DNA of 64,000 nt from CAJCBL01 sp035298965. Its GTDB lineage: Bacteria; Verrucomicrobiota; Verrucomicrobiia; Opitutales; Opitutaceae. Both the position numbers and the translations under genes were made by a program. Within the stretch, counting starts at the first letter, position 1. Each line of letters begins with the position of its first letter. Location: assembly GCA_035298965.1 (NCBI GenBank), contig DATGXO010000147.1, positions 1 to 64,000 of the forward strand, written 5' to 3'. Below the pieces are notes generated by a model. That model had not been told where the DNA came from, made no database searches, and saw nothing but the letters and a program-made list of their open reading frames with translations. Of the stretch, positions 30,162 through 40,844 are shown piece by piece.

Positions 30162-33100
30162 TTAGATGGCGGTCTTCTTCGAGAGCCGGACGTCGAGGCC
30201 CAAGCTCTGCATTTCCTTCACGAGAACGTTGAACGATTCCGGCGTGCCGGCCTGGAGCGTGTTGTCGCCCTTGACCAGCGATTCGTAGATCTTGGTGCGG
30301 CCGTTGACGTCGTCGGACTTGACCGTGAGGAGTTCCTGCAACGTGTAAGCGGCGCCGTAGGCCTCGAGTGCCCAGACCTCCATTTCGCCGAAGCGCTGGC
30401 CACCGTACTGGGCCTTACCGCCCAGCGGTTGCTGGGTGACGAGGGAGTACGGACCGACCGCACGGGCGTGGATCTTGTGCGAAACCAAGTGGTTCAGCTT
30501 GAGCATGTAGATGTAGCCAACGACCACATCCTGATCGAGCTTCTCACCGGTGCGACCGTCGAAAAGGGTCGCCTTGCCGTGGACGCCGACAACAGGGGCC
30601 TTCCACGTGTCGCCACGCTTCGCGGCCTCGTCTTTCTCCTTGTCGGAGACGACCTTGAGGTACTCGCGGATCTTCTTCTCGGGGATGCCGTCGAAGACGG
30701 GGGTCGCGACCTTGATGCCGAGCTTTTTGCAGGCCCAGCCGAGGTGCGTCTCGAGAACCTGGCCGACGTTCATGCGCGAAGGCACGCCCAACGGGTTGAG
30801 GCAGATCTCGATCGGCGTGCCGTCCGGCAGGAACGGCATGTCTTCTTCGGCGACGATCTTGGCGACGACGCCCTTGTTACCGTGGCGACCGGCCATCTTG
30901 TCACCGACCTGGAGCTTCTCCTTGGTGGCGACGTAGACCTTCACCTGCTTGATCACGCCGGACGAGATGTCGTCGCCGGCCTCGATGGAGTTGACCTTAC
31001 GCTCGCGGTCGGACTCGAGCTCGTCGAACTTCGACTGGAACGAGCCGATGATCTCCATGATCTTGATGCGAACCGGGGATGGATCGATCTCGATGTGCTT
31101 GGAGACGGCGGCCAGCTTGCGCAGGAGAGTCTTGGTGATCTTGCGGTTGGCAGGGATGATGATCTCGCCGGTCTCGCCGTTGATGACGTCGAGCGGGATC
31201 TTCTCGCCGAGGAGGATGTTGGACAACGACTCGGTCAGCCCTTCGCGGAGCTTGTCGATCTGCGTTTTGTATTCCTCGTTGATCTGCTTGCTCTGGCGGC
31301 GGCGGTCGGAGGGAGAGAGCTTCTCCTTCTCGAAGTCGACGCGGCTCGAGACCTTGACGTCCATGATGATGCCATAGACGCCGGAGGGGACGACGAGCGA
31401 AGTATCCTTCACGTCGGCGGCCTTCTCGCCGAAGATCGCGCGGAGAAGTTTCTCCTCGGGCGCGAGTTCGGTCTCGGACTTCGGGGTGATCTTGCCGACG
31501 AGGATGTCGCCGGGTTTCACCTCGGCGCCGATGCGGATGATGCCGTTGTGATCGAGGTTCTTGAGCGCCTCTTCACCGACGTTCGGGATATCGCGGGTGA
31601 TTTCCTCCGGCCCAAGCTTGGTGTCGCGGGCGGTGACCTCGAATTCCTGGATGTGGATCGAGGTGAAGATGTCGTGCTTGAGCACCTTCTCGGAGATGAG
31701 GATGGCGTCCTCGAAGTTGTAACCGTTCCACGGCATGAACGCCACGAGCACGTTACGTCCGAGGGCCATCTCACCCTTGTCGGTCGAGGGACCGTCGGCG
31801 ATGATGTCGCCCGCCTTCACCTTCTGGCCCTTCTTGACGATCGGGCGCTGGTTGAAGCAGGTGCCGGCGTTCGAACGCATGAACTTACGAAGTTCATACA
31901 CCCAGACGTGGGCCTTCTCGTCGGTCTTCGGGTTGCGGTCGAAGTTGCGCGGGATCTCGCCGTCCTTGGTGACGACGATGCGCTTCGCGTCGACCGAGGC
32001 GACAACGCCGGCCTCGAGGGCGACGATGACCGTCTTCGAATCGCGCGCGACGCGCTCCTCAATGCCGGTGCCCACGACGGGCGCGTCGGCCTGGAGGAGC
32101 GGCACGCCTTGGCGTTGCATGTTAGAACCCATGAGCGCGCGATTGGCGTCGTCGTGCTCGAGGAACGGGATCAGGCCGGCGGCGATGGAAACGAGCTGCT
32201 TCGGCGAGACGTCCATCAAGTCGACCGCCTTCGGTTCGACTTCGAGGAAGTTGCCTCGGTCACGGACGGTGACCTTGCCGATGAAGTGGCCCTTCTCGTC
32301 GACTTCGGAATTGGCCTGGGCGATGACCTTGCCCTCTTCCTGGTCGGCGGTGAAGTACTCGATCTTGTCGGTCACGCGGCCGTCTTTGCAGACGCGGTAC
32401 GGCGTCTCGATGAAGCCGAACTCGTTGACGCGAGAATAGAGCGAGAGGGAGTTGATCAGACCGATGTTCGGACCTTCGGGGGTCTCGATTGGGCAGATGC
32501 GGCCGTAGTGCGAGGGGTGCACGTCGCGCACCTCGAAACCGGCGCGGTCGCGGTTGAGACCACCCGGCCCGAGCGCGGAGAGACGACGCTTGTGCGTCAG
32601 TTCCGCGAGCGGGTTGATCTGGTCCATGAACTGCGAGAGCTGGCTGCGCGCGAAGAAATCGCGGATCACCGTCGTCAGAGCCTTCGGATTGATGAGCTTC
32701 TGCGGGGTGATCGAGTCCACGCTCTGGTCATAAAGGGTCATGCGCTCGCGCACCAATCGTTCGGTGCGGGAGAGGCCCACGCGGCACTGGTTGGCGAGGA
32801 GTTCGCCGACCGTACGCACGCGCCGGGAACCGAGGTGATCGATATCGTCGACGATGCCGTCGCCCTTGCGGAGGCGGACGAGATATTTGGTGGATTCGAC
32901 GACGTCCTCGGAATTGAGAATGCGGGTCTCAAGGTCGGTCTTGAGGCCGAGCTTCTGGTTGACCTTGTAACGGCCGACGCGGCCGAGGTCGTAGCGCTTC
33001 GGGTCGAAGAAGAGGCGCTTGAGGAGGGCCTTGGCGTTCGCGGTGGTCGGCGGCTCGCCGGGGCGGAGGCGCTTGTAGATTTCCTTGAGCGCTTCCTCCT

Positions 33101-33989
33101 CATTGCGGGTCGGGTCCTTCTTGAGCGAGCGGATGATCACGCCTTCGTCATTAGCGGTGTCGATCACGCGCATGGTCGTGATCTCGTGCTTCTCGAAGGT
33201 GCGGACGATCGCCTTGGTGAGCGGCTCAAAGGCACGGGCGAGGACGACGCCCTGTTGCGCGTCGATGACGTCTTCGACGAGAACGAGGGTCGAGACGTTC
33301 TCGATATCGAGCGCCTTGGAAACCTTGAGGTCCTTGATCTCGTAGAAGAGATTGAGGATGTCGATGTCACTCGAGTAGCCGATGGCGCGGAGGAGCGTCG
33401 TGATGAGGAACTTCCGGCGGCGACGGCGGCGATCGAGGTAGACGTAGAGGAGGTCGTTGTTGTCGAACTGGACCTCGAGCCAGGTACCACGATCCGGGAT
33501 GATGCGGAAGGAGTGGAGCAGCTTGCCGTTCGGGTGCGTGGCGACCTCGAAGCAGAGGCCGGGCGAACGATGGAGCTGGGAAACGACGACCCGCTCAGCA
33601 CCGTTGATGATGAACGAGCCGCGCTCGGTCACCATCGGGATCTCGCCCATGTAGATCTCCTCGTCCTTGATGTAGTCCTCTTCGCGAAGGCGGAGCTTCA
33701 CGTAGAGTGGGACAGAATAGGTGATGCCTTCGCGCAGGCACTCGATCTCGGTGTTCTTGGCGTCACCGATCGTGTAGGAAACGTACTCGAGGACGAGGCG
33801 CTCGTCGTAGGACGTGATGGGGAAGACTTCGCGGAAGACCGCTTCCAAGCCCTGCGGCTTGCGTTGGCTTTGCGGGACATCCTTCTGCAGATACTCCAGA
33901 TAGGAGTTGATCTGAATCTCGATGAGATTCGGCGGCTGGATGACTTCGCGAAGCTTGCCGAAATTTTGGCGTTCTAGAGTGGCGGCCAT
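30162..33989 (-). CDS. rpoB: RNA polymerase subunit beta
   Basis: The 1275-residue beta subunit. The rifampicin-binding region is conserved (SQLSQFMDQINPLAELTHKRR and SALGPGGLNRDRAG); one residue differs from E. coli, Ile in place of N518. The C-terminal half carries KMAGRHGNKG and the terminal VLVKEMQSLGLDV clamp motif. No lineage-specific large insertion like those of Proteobacteria is seen. It lies 177 bases downstream of rplL, separated by an attenuator-like hairpin, and directly upstream of rpoC. The frame is long and uninterrupted. Confidence 0.98.
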   Translation of the reverse strand: MAATLERQNFGKLREVIQPPNLIEIQINSYLEYLQKDVPQSQRKPQGLEAVFREVFPITSYDERLVLEYVSYTIGDAKNTEIECLREGITYSVPLYVKLRLREEDYIKDEEIYMGEIPMVTERGSFIINGAERVVVSQLHRSPGLCFEVATHPNGKLLHSFRIIPDRGTWLEVQFDNNDLLYVYLDRRRRRRKFLITTLLRAIGYSSDIDILNLFYEIKDLKVSKALDIENVSTLVLVEDVIDAQQGVVLARAFEPLTKAIVRTFEKHEITTMRVIDTANDEGVIIRSLKKDPTRNEEEALKEIYKRLRPGEPPTTANAKALLKRLFFDPKRYDLGRVGRYKVNQKLGLKTDLETRILNSEDVVESTKYLVRLRKGDGIVDDIDHLGSRRVRTVGELLANQCRVGLSRTERLVRERMTLYDQSVDSITPQKLINPKALTTVIRDFFARSQLSQFMDQINPLAELTHKRRLSALGPGGLNRDRAGFEVRDVHPSHYGRICPIETPEGPNIGLINSLSLYSRVNEFGFIETPYRVCKDGRVTDKIEYFTADQEEGKVIAQANSEVDEKGHFIGKVTVRDRGNFLEVEPKAVDLMDVSPKQLVSIAAGLIPFLEHDDANRALMGSNMQRQGVPLLQADAPVVGTGIEERVARDSKTVIVALEAGVVASVDAKRIVVTKDGEIPRNFDRNPKTDEKAHVWVYELRKFMRSNAGTCFNQRPIVKKGQKVKAGDIIADGPSTDKGEMALGRNVLVAFMPWNGYNFEDAILISEKVLKHDIFTSIHIQEFEVTARDTKLGPEEITRDIPNVGEEALKNLDHNGIIRIGAEVKPGDILVGKITPKSETELAPEEKLLRAIFGEKAADVKDTSLVVPSGVYGIIMDVKVSSRVDFEKEKLSPSDRRRQSKQINEEYKTQIDKLREGLTESLSNILLGEKIPLDVINGETGEIIIPANRKITKTLLRKLAAVSKHIEIDPSPVRIKIMEIIGSFQSKFDELESDRERKVNSIEAGDDISSGVIKQVKVYVATKEKLQVGDKMAGRHGNKGVVAKIVAEEDMPFLPDGTPIEICLNPLGVPSRMNVGQVLETHLGWACKKLGIKVATPVFDGIPEKKIREYLKVVSDKEKDEAAKRGDTWKAPVVGVHGKATLFDGRTGEKLDQDVVVGYIYMLKLNHLVSHKIHARAVGPYSLVTQQPLGGKAQYGGQRFGEMEVWALEAYGAAYTLQELLTVKSDDVNGRTKIYESLVKGDNTLQAGTPESFNVLVKEMQSLGLDVRLSKKTAI

Positions 33990-34100
33990 AAGATTTCCCG
34001 AGTGTTAGGTAACGAGCTGGCGTGTTGTCGCCGAGCCCTCGCGGCTGAGCACCTCCTCGATGCGCAGGCGCGAGAGAACGGAGTTTAAGAAAACGCCGAA

Positions 34101-34129
34101 GGACAGGCCGGGATAAACCCGACCTGTCC
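34101..34129 (-). terminator. Attenuator candidate between rplL and rpoB
   Basis: A 12-bp stem with one mismatch (34101-34112 with 34118-34129) lies in the rplL-rpoB gap. On the minus strand it is followed by TTCGGCGTTTTCTT, a weak T-rich tail. A partial terminator at this place adjusts the ribosomal-protein to polymerase ratio in other bacteria; here it is inferred from position and structure. Confidence 0.6.
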
Positions 34130-34166
34130 GAGGGCAAATGCGTTGTAGGAGCTGGAGTCCCGCAAC

Positions 34167-34556
<390 letters not shown>

Positions 34557-34709
34557 GGTATCAGCGAAACGGCTAGCGTCCGAGCGGTTGGTGCCGGGCA
34601 TTTAAGAGACGTATCCCCTAGCCTGCTTTCAGTTGATTGTTGCGGTTGTTTTTCCGATGGGCCGGGAGGCTTGCGGGAAAGGGTTGGGAACGGCCGGTGT
34701 GCGCGGGCC

Positions 34710-35222
34710 TCAGGCGGCGGCGCGAACCTTGGCCTGGAGGACGTTGACGAGGGCTTGCGGCACGCCGTTGATGACGCGGACGAGGCTCGTGGCCGGCTGG
34801 TTGAGCAGGCCGAGCAGCTGGGCGCGGAGCACTTCGAGCGAGGGAAGCTCGGAGAGCTTGGTGACTTCGGCGGTGTTGAACACCCGACCCGAAACGACGC
34901 CGCCCTTGATCTCGAGCTTCTGCGTGTCGTCGAAGAACTTCTTGACGATCTTGGCGACACCGGAGGCATTGCGGCCACCAACGACGATCGCCGTCTGACC
35001 GGCGAGCATGCTGTCGAAGCCCGGGAGGCCAGCATCCTTCGCGGCGACGCGCAGGGAGCTGTTCTTGACGACGTGGAACTCCGCCTGTTCGGGCGCGAGT
35101 TTCGCGCGGAGCGCGGCGACGTCGGACACGGTCACCTTCTGGTAATTGGTGATCAGGAAATAGTCCGACTTCTTGAGATGCCGGGTGACTTCCTCGATGA
35201 GATACTTTTTCTCGGAACGCAT
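34710..35222 (-). CDS. rplJ: Ribosomal protein L10
   Basis: A 170-residue protein that anchors L7/L12 dimers to 23S rRNA and forms the base of the ribosomal stalk. Recognisable features are the N-terminal VTRHLKKSDYFLITNYQKVTVSDVAALRAKL region and the C-terminal helix that binds L12 dimers. It follows rplA by only 12 bases, so there is no separate leader for classical L10 autoregulation between them. The 153-base gap after it, before rplL, contains no evident gene. Confidence 0.95.
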   Translation of the reverse strand: MRSEKKYLIEEVTRHLKKSDYFLITNYQKVTVSDVAALRAKLAPEQAEFHVVKNSSLRVAAKDAGLPGFDSMLAGQTAIVVGGRNASGVAKIVKKFFDDTQKLEIKGGVVSGRVFNTAEVTKLSELPSLEVLRAQLLGLLNQPATSLVRVINGVPQALVNVLQAKVRAAA

Positions 35223-35234
35223 GGCGGGTCGGCG

Positions 35235-35930
35235 TTAGAACTTGGAGAATTCGGCGGAGGCGAGGGCAACGCCGGGGCTCATCGTGGAGGAGAGCGTGGC
35301 GCTGAGGATGAAGCGGCCCTTGAGGGAAGCCGGCTTCGACTTGCCGACGGCCTGGATGACCGCGGCGACGTTCTCGAGAACCTGCTCGTTGGAGAAGGAA
35401 CGCTTGCCGACCGGGATTCCGAGGTTGGCGGCCTTGTCCATCTTGAACTCGACGCGGCCGGCCTTCACTTCCTTGATCGCTTGGGCGATGTTGTCGGTGA
35501 CGGTGCCGGACTTCGGGTTCGGCATGAGGCCTTTCGGGCCGAGGATGCGGGCGGCGGCGCGGACTTCCTTCATCGCGGCGGTGGTGGACACGGCAATATC
35601 GAAGTCGAGCCAGCCCTCATTGATCTTCGCGAGAATGTCCTTCAAACCGGCGACATCGGCGCCAGCCGCGAGGGCCGCCTGCGGATCGTCGGTAAAAACG
35701 AGGACGCGCACCTTCTTACCGCTGCCGTGCGGGAGCGGGGTGGTGCCGCGGACCATCTGGTCGCCCTGCGTGGGGTCGACACCGAGGCGGAACGCGAGCT
35801 CGACGGTCTCGTCGAACTTGGCCTTCGGGAAACGGGCGAGAAGCTCGACCGCCTCCTTGAGGGGATATTCCTTCGTGAGGTCCGCAACCTTCAGCGCGTT
35901 GCGGAACCGTTTGCTTTGCTTTTTCGGCAT
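35235..35930 (-). CDS. rplA: Ribosomal protein L1
   Basis: A 231-residue large-subunit protein at the E-site stalk. The two-domain L1 pattern is visible: FDETVELAFRLGVDPTQGDQ near residue 40 and the LGPKGLMPNPKSGTV signature near 130. In many bacteria L1 also represses its own operon by binding its mRNA leader; the leader upstream of rplK here was not analysed for this structure. It follows rplK by 63 bases and belongs to the same transcript. Confidence 0.97.
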   Translation of the reverse strand: MPKKQSKRFRNALKVADLTKEYPLKEAVELLARFPKAKFDETVELAFRLGVDPTQGDQMVRGTTPLPHGSGKKVRVLVFTDDPQAALAAGADVAGLKDILAKINEGWLDFDIAVSTTAAMKEVRAAARILGPKGLMPNPKSGTVTDNIAQAIKEVKAGRVEFKMDKAANLGIPVGKRSFSNEQVLENVAAVIQAVGKSKPASLKGRFILSATLSSTMSPGVALASAEFSKF

Positions 35931-35993
35931 GTTGGATGGGGTGCGGTGCGAACGTCCCGCGCTGCGAGACTCCCGCGGTTGAACGGATGAAAA

Positions 35994-36419
35994 TCAGTCG
36001 GCGACGTCGATGCCCATGCTGCGGGCGGTGCCGGCGATAACCTTGATCATGGCAGCTTCGCTGGTGGCGTTGATGTCCTTCTGCTTCATCTTGGCGATCT
36101 CCAGCAGCTGCTTCTTGGTCACCTTGCCGACCTTGTCCTTATTCGGCCGACCGGACCCGGAGGCGATGTTGCAAGCCTTCTTCAAGAGCACGGAAGCCGG
36201 CGGCGACTTGAGGATGTAGGTGAAGGACTTGTCGCTGTAGACCGTGATGACGACGGGCAGGATCAAGCCGTTCTGGTCCTTGGTCTTCGCGTTGAAGTCC
36301 TTACAGAACGCCATGATGTTGACGCCCTGAGCGCCGAGCGCGGGACCGACCGGGGGCGCGGGATTCGCAGCGCCGGCAGGCAGTTGGAGACGGATGATGC
36401 CCTGAACTTTCTTGGCCAT
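35994..36419 (-). CDS. rplK: Ribosomal protein L11
   Basis: A 141-residue protein of the GTPase-associated centre. The N-terminal domain has LQLPAGAANPAPPVGPALG, including the Pro-rich thiostrepton-sensitive region, and the C-terminal RNA-binding domain has KPNKDKVGKVTKKQL-type sequence (here GRPNKDKVGKVTKKQ). Length is standard. It follows nusG by 26 bases, the usual gene order. Confidence 0.97.
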   Translation of the reverse strand: MAKKVQGIIRLQLPAGAANPAPPVGPALGAQGVNIMAFCKDFNAKTKDQNGLILPVVITVYSDKSFTYILKSPPASVLLKKACNIASGSGRPNKDKVGKVTKKQLLEIAKMKQKDINATSEAAMIKVIAGTARSMGIDVAD

Positions 36420-36445
36420 GGGAAAAAACGTTTAGCGGTGAGAGG

Positions 36446-37024
36446 TTAGCTGGCGGCGCGTTCGACCTGCCAGTATTCGAGCTCGACCGGGGTGAAACGG
36501 CCGAAGATGGACACGGAAATCTTGAGCTTGCCGCGTTCGGGATCGATCTCGTCGATGCGGCCGGTGAGGTTGAGGAAGGGGCCGTCGTTGATCTTGACCT
36601 CTTCGCCCACCTCGTAGCTGACCTTCGGCACTTCCTTGCCGGAGGCCGCTTCCACGCGATTGCGGATGTCTTCGATCTCGGCAGGGCGAAGCGGGGCCGG
36701 GCGATCGCCGCCGACAAACCCGATCACGCCGGGGGCTTCGCGCACGAAGTACCACGGCTTGTTCATCACCTTGCCGTTCTCGTCGTACAGTTTCATCTGC
36801 ACGAACACATAGCCGGGGATGAGTTTGCGCTCCTGGCTGGTCTTCTTGCCGCGTTTGACCTCGGAGACCTGCTCGGTCGGGAGCAGGACTTCGAAGATGT
36901 TCTCCGAGAGCTCCTCGATGGGAGCAAACTTCTCGATGTAGCGCTTCACCTTGCCCTCCTGGCCGGAGAGCGTGTGGACGGCGAACCACTGGGTGCCTTG
37001 GGGGACGGTCTTGTCGGCAGGCAT
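36446..37024 (-). CDS. nusG: Transcription antitermination factor NusG
   Basis: A 192-residue elongation factor. The NGN domain has WFAVHTLSGQEGKVKRYIEK at the N-terminus, and the C-terminal KOW domain has the VGEEVKINDGPFLNLTGRIDEIDPERGKLKI motif (~135-165). It contacts RNA polymerase and links it to ribosomes or Rho. It follows secE by 12 bases. There is an insertion-free standard length. Confidence 0.97.
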   Translation of the reverse strand: MPADKTVPQGTQWFAVHTLSGQEGKVKRYIEKFAPIEELSENIFEVLLPTEQVSEVKRGKKTSQERKLIPGYVFVQMKLYDENGKVMNKPWYFVREAPGVIGFVGGDRPAPLRPAEIEDIRNRVEAASGKEVPKVSYEVGEEVKINDGPFLNLTGRIDEIDPERGKLKISVSIFGRFTPVELEYWQVERAAS

Positions 37025-37036
37025 TGTACGGGTGGT

Positions 37037-37240
37037 TCAGCTCACCAACGAGGTGAACAGATCGACGACTTGGTAGAGGGAGAAGTCGGAGAGACTGGTG
37101 AAGAGACCCATGAGCACCGCGGCCACGATGACCAGCAACGTGGACTCGCGCAGTTCCTGATAGGTAGGCCAGGAGGCCTTCTTGAGCTCGGCGATCATCT
37201 CGCCGGTGAAGACACGGATACTGCCGAACGGGTTTTTCAT
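37037..37240 (-). CDS. secE: Preprotein translocase subunit SecE
   Basis: A 67-residue minimal SecE. It has the cytoplasmic amphipathic helix ending in ELKKASWPTYQELRESTL, which is the conserved SecE motif, and one membrane segment (~32-55, VIVAAVLMGLFTSL). It clamps SecY in the translocon. The ATG at 37240 (MKNPFGS) is used because sequence upstream overlaps the tRNA-Trp gene. It starts ten bases after the tRNA's CCA end. Confidence 0.95.
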   Translation of the reverse strand: MKNPFGSIRVFTGEMIAELKKASWPTYQELRESTLLVIVAAVLMGLFTSLSDFSLYQVVDLFTSLVS

Positions 37241-37249
37241 GGATGAAGC

Positions 37250-37325
37250 TGGCAGGGCAGGAGGGAATCGAACCCCCAACCAACGGTTTTGGAGACCGCT
37301 ACTCTACCAATTGAGCTACTGCCCT
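37250..37325 (-). tRNA. tRNA-Trp (CCA)
   Basis: A 76-base cloverleaf including an encoded CCA end. The acceptor stem pairs AGGGCAG with CTGCCCT, the anticodon loop is CTCCAAA (anticodon CCA), and the T arm has GGTTCGATTCC. It lies between tuf and secE, a place where tRNA-Trp is common in bacteria. Confidence 0.97.
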
Positions 37326-37352
37326 GTGGAAATGGTTTCTTGAGACAGCACG

Positions 37353-37379
37353 GCCGAGGCCCCGCTGCGAGACCTCGGC
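37353..37379 (-). other. Hairpin between tuf and tRNA-Trp
   Basis: A 7-bp stem (37353-37359 with 37373-37379) with a 13-base loop lies after tuf. No T-run follows on the minus strand, so it may be an RNA-processing or partial-termination structure rather than a full terminator. Confidence 0.3.
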
Positions 37380-37408
37380 GTGCGCGGGAAACCGATTGAA
37401 GAACGACC

Positions 37409-38599
<1,191 letters not shown>

Positions 38600-38680
38600 G
38601 TGGACGTTGAGTTGTTGCGAAGTGCAGGGATTTGGAAGGGCGGCCCCGTTTTAACGTCGGGAGCCTGCCGACGATTGACC

Positions 38681-38756
38681 TGGAGCCCTCGACCGGACTT
38701 GAACCGGCGACCTCGCCCTTACCAAGGGCGTGCTCTACCAGCTGAGCTACAAGGGC
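38681..38756 (-). tRNA. tRNA-Thr (GGT)
   Basis: A 76-base cloverleaf including CCA. The acceptor stem pairs GCCCTTG with CGAGGGC, and the anticodon stem CGCCC/GGGCG carries the loop TTGGTAA with anticodon GGT. It is directly upstream of tuf on the minus strand. Confidence 0.96.
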
Positions 38757-38794
38757 GGACTAGGACAAAAGACCAAAACCGAAAAAGAGGGCGG

Positions 38795-38823
38795 ACATTG
38801 GTAAGCGCGTTTTCCACCGTCAA
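38795..38823 (-). promoter_or_regulatory. Promoter candidate for the tRNA-Thr/tuf/sec/rpl/rpo operon
   Basis: On the minus strand a near-consensus -35 box TTGACG (38818-38823) is followed after exactly 17 bases by CAATGT (38795-38800), a weak -10. Transcription would start about 30 bases before tRNA-Thr. Position and the good -35 support it; the -10 is poor. Confidence 0.5.
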
Positions 38824-38853
38824 CTGCTTTTTCGAAAATTTCTGCCAACCAAC

Positions 38854-39603
38854 TCAACGAACCAGACACACCCGGTAAAAACCGGGCGGGAGACGATCGC
38901 CCAGCCGAAAATCGCGGGCGAGAAAATTCGCAAAAAACGAGTCCACCTGCTCCACCCCCGAGCCGGTTGTGAGCGTCGGCACGCCGACCAGACCGGCCGA
39001 AGCCACCACCACCGTGAACTCCATCGGCGCCCAATCGTGCGCGGTCACCGCCGGATCGAGACCGCGGAGGGTATCCGCCAATACGACCGGTTCCCGCCCC
39101 ACCCCGAACCGCCGCACTTCGATCGCCGTTTCGCGCTCGGGCAACTTCGCCACGGGCCGGTCCACTCGGCCGAGCCCCACCCAACCTTCGGCCAGCGGAC
39201 CGATCGTCGCGAGTGCGCCCTGGCCGTCGGCCGGCGCCACGAGTCGAGGCCCGAACACCGGTTCGAGCTTCTCGGCCGCAAACGCCAGCCGTGCATCGTA
39301 CATTCCGAAAACCTCACCAGGCTGGCGTCGCAACTCCGCCGGGAGCGGCTGACTGCCAGCGTTCCAACGGGTGGGCATCGAGAGCGGCTGCTGGTCGAAC
39401 AACTCCATCTGCTCCGCGACCAACGGCCCCACCGCGCCGCCATTCCCGGCCACGATCGTGACGCGCGGGTGATTCTGCGCGGGCGGCGGCGGCACCGCCG
39501 GATCGCCCTGCCCCCAGAAGATGTACGCCACGCGCACCGCCACGCCGAGTCCGGCCGCCAGCCAGACCCATTGCGCCCAGTGCCGCTGTTTCGTCGGGGC
39601 CAT
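38854..39603 (-). CDS. Unknown membrane-anchored protein of the exbB-exbD locus
   Basis: A 249-residue protein. A single N-terminal membrane segment (about residues 10-30, WVWLAAGLGVAVRVAYIFW) is followed by a Pro-rich stretch (PPPPAQNHP) and a long periplasmic region without a motif that I recognise. The gene begins six bases after exbD and is probably co-translated with it. The topology, an N-terminal anchor with a Pro-rich spacer, is what a TonB-type protein would have, but the C-terminus lacks a recognisable TonB domain. Function is unknown. Confidence 0.8.
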   Translation of the reverse strand: MAPTKQRHWAQWVWLAAGLGVAVRVAYIFWGQGDPAVPPPPAQNHPRVTIVAGNGGAVGPLVAEQMELFDQQPLSMPTRWNAGSQPLPAELRRQPGEVFGMYDARLAFAAEKLEPVFGPRLVAPADGQGALATIGPLAEGWVGLGRVDRPVAKLPERETAIEVRRFGVGREPVVLADTLRGLDPAVTAHDWAPMEFTVVVASAGLVGVPTLTTGSGVEQVDSFFANFLARDFRLGDRLPPGFYRVCLVR

Positions 39604-39609
39604 CGCGCC

Positions 39610-40041
39610 TCAGTTTGCGTCTGCCGGTCGCACATCGGCGGCGACCTGCACGCTGCATTTCGCCTCCAACACCGCCGCCGAGAACGCCGCCAGCGCCTGC
39701 GACGATACCTGCTTATCGGCGCGCAGCAGCAGGCTCATCGGGCCCTTCTCCGCAACCACCTCCGCGAGCTTCTGCCTGAAACCGTCGAGCGAATACCGAC
39801 CGCCCTCGAAGAGGATCAGGTTGTCGCGCTGGAGATTCACGACGAGGTCGGCGGTGCGCGCCGAGGCGACCGGATCGGCCAGCACCGGCAATTCGATCGT
39901 GTAGCCGGGCAGCAGCACGAACTTCGCGGTGAACAGCGACAAGAACAGCGCCAACACGCCGACGTTCACGAAGAAGAACACATCCAGGCTGCGCGGCGGT
40001 GGGCGCAGGTGCTTCTGGAACTCGAGCGGCTGCGTGATCAC
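39610..40041 (-). CDS. exbD: ExbD/TolR-family proton-channel subunit
   Basis: About 143 residues from the GTG at 40041 (an ATG-type start at 40071 would overlap exbB by 29 bases). One membrane segment (about residues 18-38, DVFFFVNVGVLALFLSLF) is followed by a periplasmic domain with LLLRADKQVSSQALAAF, typical of ExbD/TolR. The usual membrane aspartate is present in SLDVFFF. With ExbB it forms a proton-driven motor that energises an outer-membrane machine. It is tightly packed behind exbB. Confidence 0.87.
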   Translation of the reverse strand: MITQPLEFQKHLRPPPRSLDVFFFVNVGVLALFLSLFTAKFVLLPGYTIELPVLADPVASARTADLVVNLQRDNLILFEGGRYSLDGFRQKLAEVVAEKGPMSLLLRADKQVSSQALAAFSAAVLEAKCSVQVAADVRPADAN

Positions 40042-40042
40042 G

Positions 40043-40789
40043 TCAGAGCTTTCCTTTGCTGCCGCCCGCACCGGCGGGCGCCGCGACGGGCCCCGGGCTA
40101 GCTGGCGCGACGACCGGGCCGGGCACCGCCGCTGCGGCGGCCGGCGTCACCGCGGGCGCCGCAGCCGCCTTCAGTTCATGGACGAGGAAACGGATGATCT
40201 CGTTGGCCGCCCATTCCATGTCGTGGGCCAGCACACGCACGCGACCGCGGAGAAAATGATGCGCGAGATGCGTGGGGATCGCCACCGCGAGACCGAACGC
40301 CGTCGCCAGCAACGCCTCCCACATCCCGCCCGCGAGCGCCGCCGGCGTGGCGTAGTTGCCGCCCTGCATGAACGCATGAAACGACCGCAACATCCCGAGC
40401 ACCGTGCCGAGCAGCCCGAGCAGCGGCGCGACCTGCGCGATCGCCGCCAGCGCGCCCATCCGCCGCTCGAGGATCGGGATCTCGATCAGCGCCGATTCCT
40501 GCACCGCCAGTCGCAGTTTCGCCTCGTCAGCGTCGTGGTGCAGCAACGCCGCCTTCACCACCGCCGCGACCGGGCCGGGCGTCTCCTCGCACACCGTCAC
40601 CGCCTCCATCAGACGTCGCTTCAGCAGGATGTTTTTGATGCCGGTGAGAAACGCCGTGGAGCGGATCTGGCCGCGGTGCAGGTACAACGCCCGCTCCGCG
40701 AACACGATCAACGCCACCGCGCTCAGCCCGAGCAGCACCCACATCACGGGGCCGCCTTGGCCGAGCAGACTGAGGTCGAGAAAACTCAT
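40043..40789 (-). CDS. exbB: ExbB/TolQ/MotA-family proton-channel subunit
   Basis: A 248-residue inner-membrane protein. Three membrane segments are evident (about residues 16-34, 116-138 and 158-180). The conserved IAQVAPLLGLLGTVLGMLRSF and EALLATAFGLAVAIP motifs of the family line the proton channel. The last ~45 residues are Ala/Pro/Gly-rich and unusual for ExbB. It is followed directly by exbD and preceded by a large exported TPR-protein gene. It could serve the TonB receptor at the left of the window or a Tol-like envelope system. Confidence 0.92.
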   Translation of the reverse strand: MSFLDLSLLGQGGPVMWVLLGLSAVALIVFAERALYLHRGQIRSTAFLTGIKNILLKRRLMEAVTVCEETPGPVAAVVKAALLHHDADEAKLRLAVQESALIEIPILERRMGALAAIAQVAPLLGLLGTVLGMLRSFHAFMQGGNYATPAALAGGMWEALLATAFGLAVAIPTHLAHHFLRGRVRVLAHDMEWAANEIIRFLVHELKAAAAPAVTPAAAAAVPGPVVAPASPGPVAAPAGAGGSKGKL

Positions 40790-40844
40790 GGGAGGTGGCG
40801 GACGCTAGGGCGGTGGCGCGGAAGAAGCCAACGGCGAAACTATT

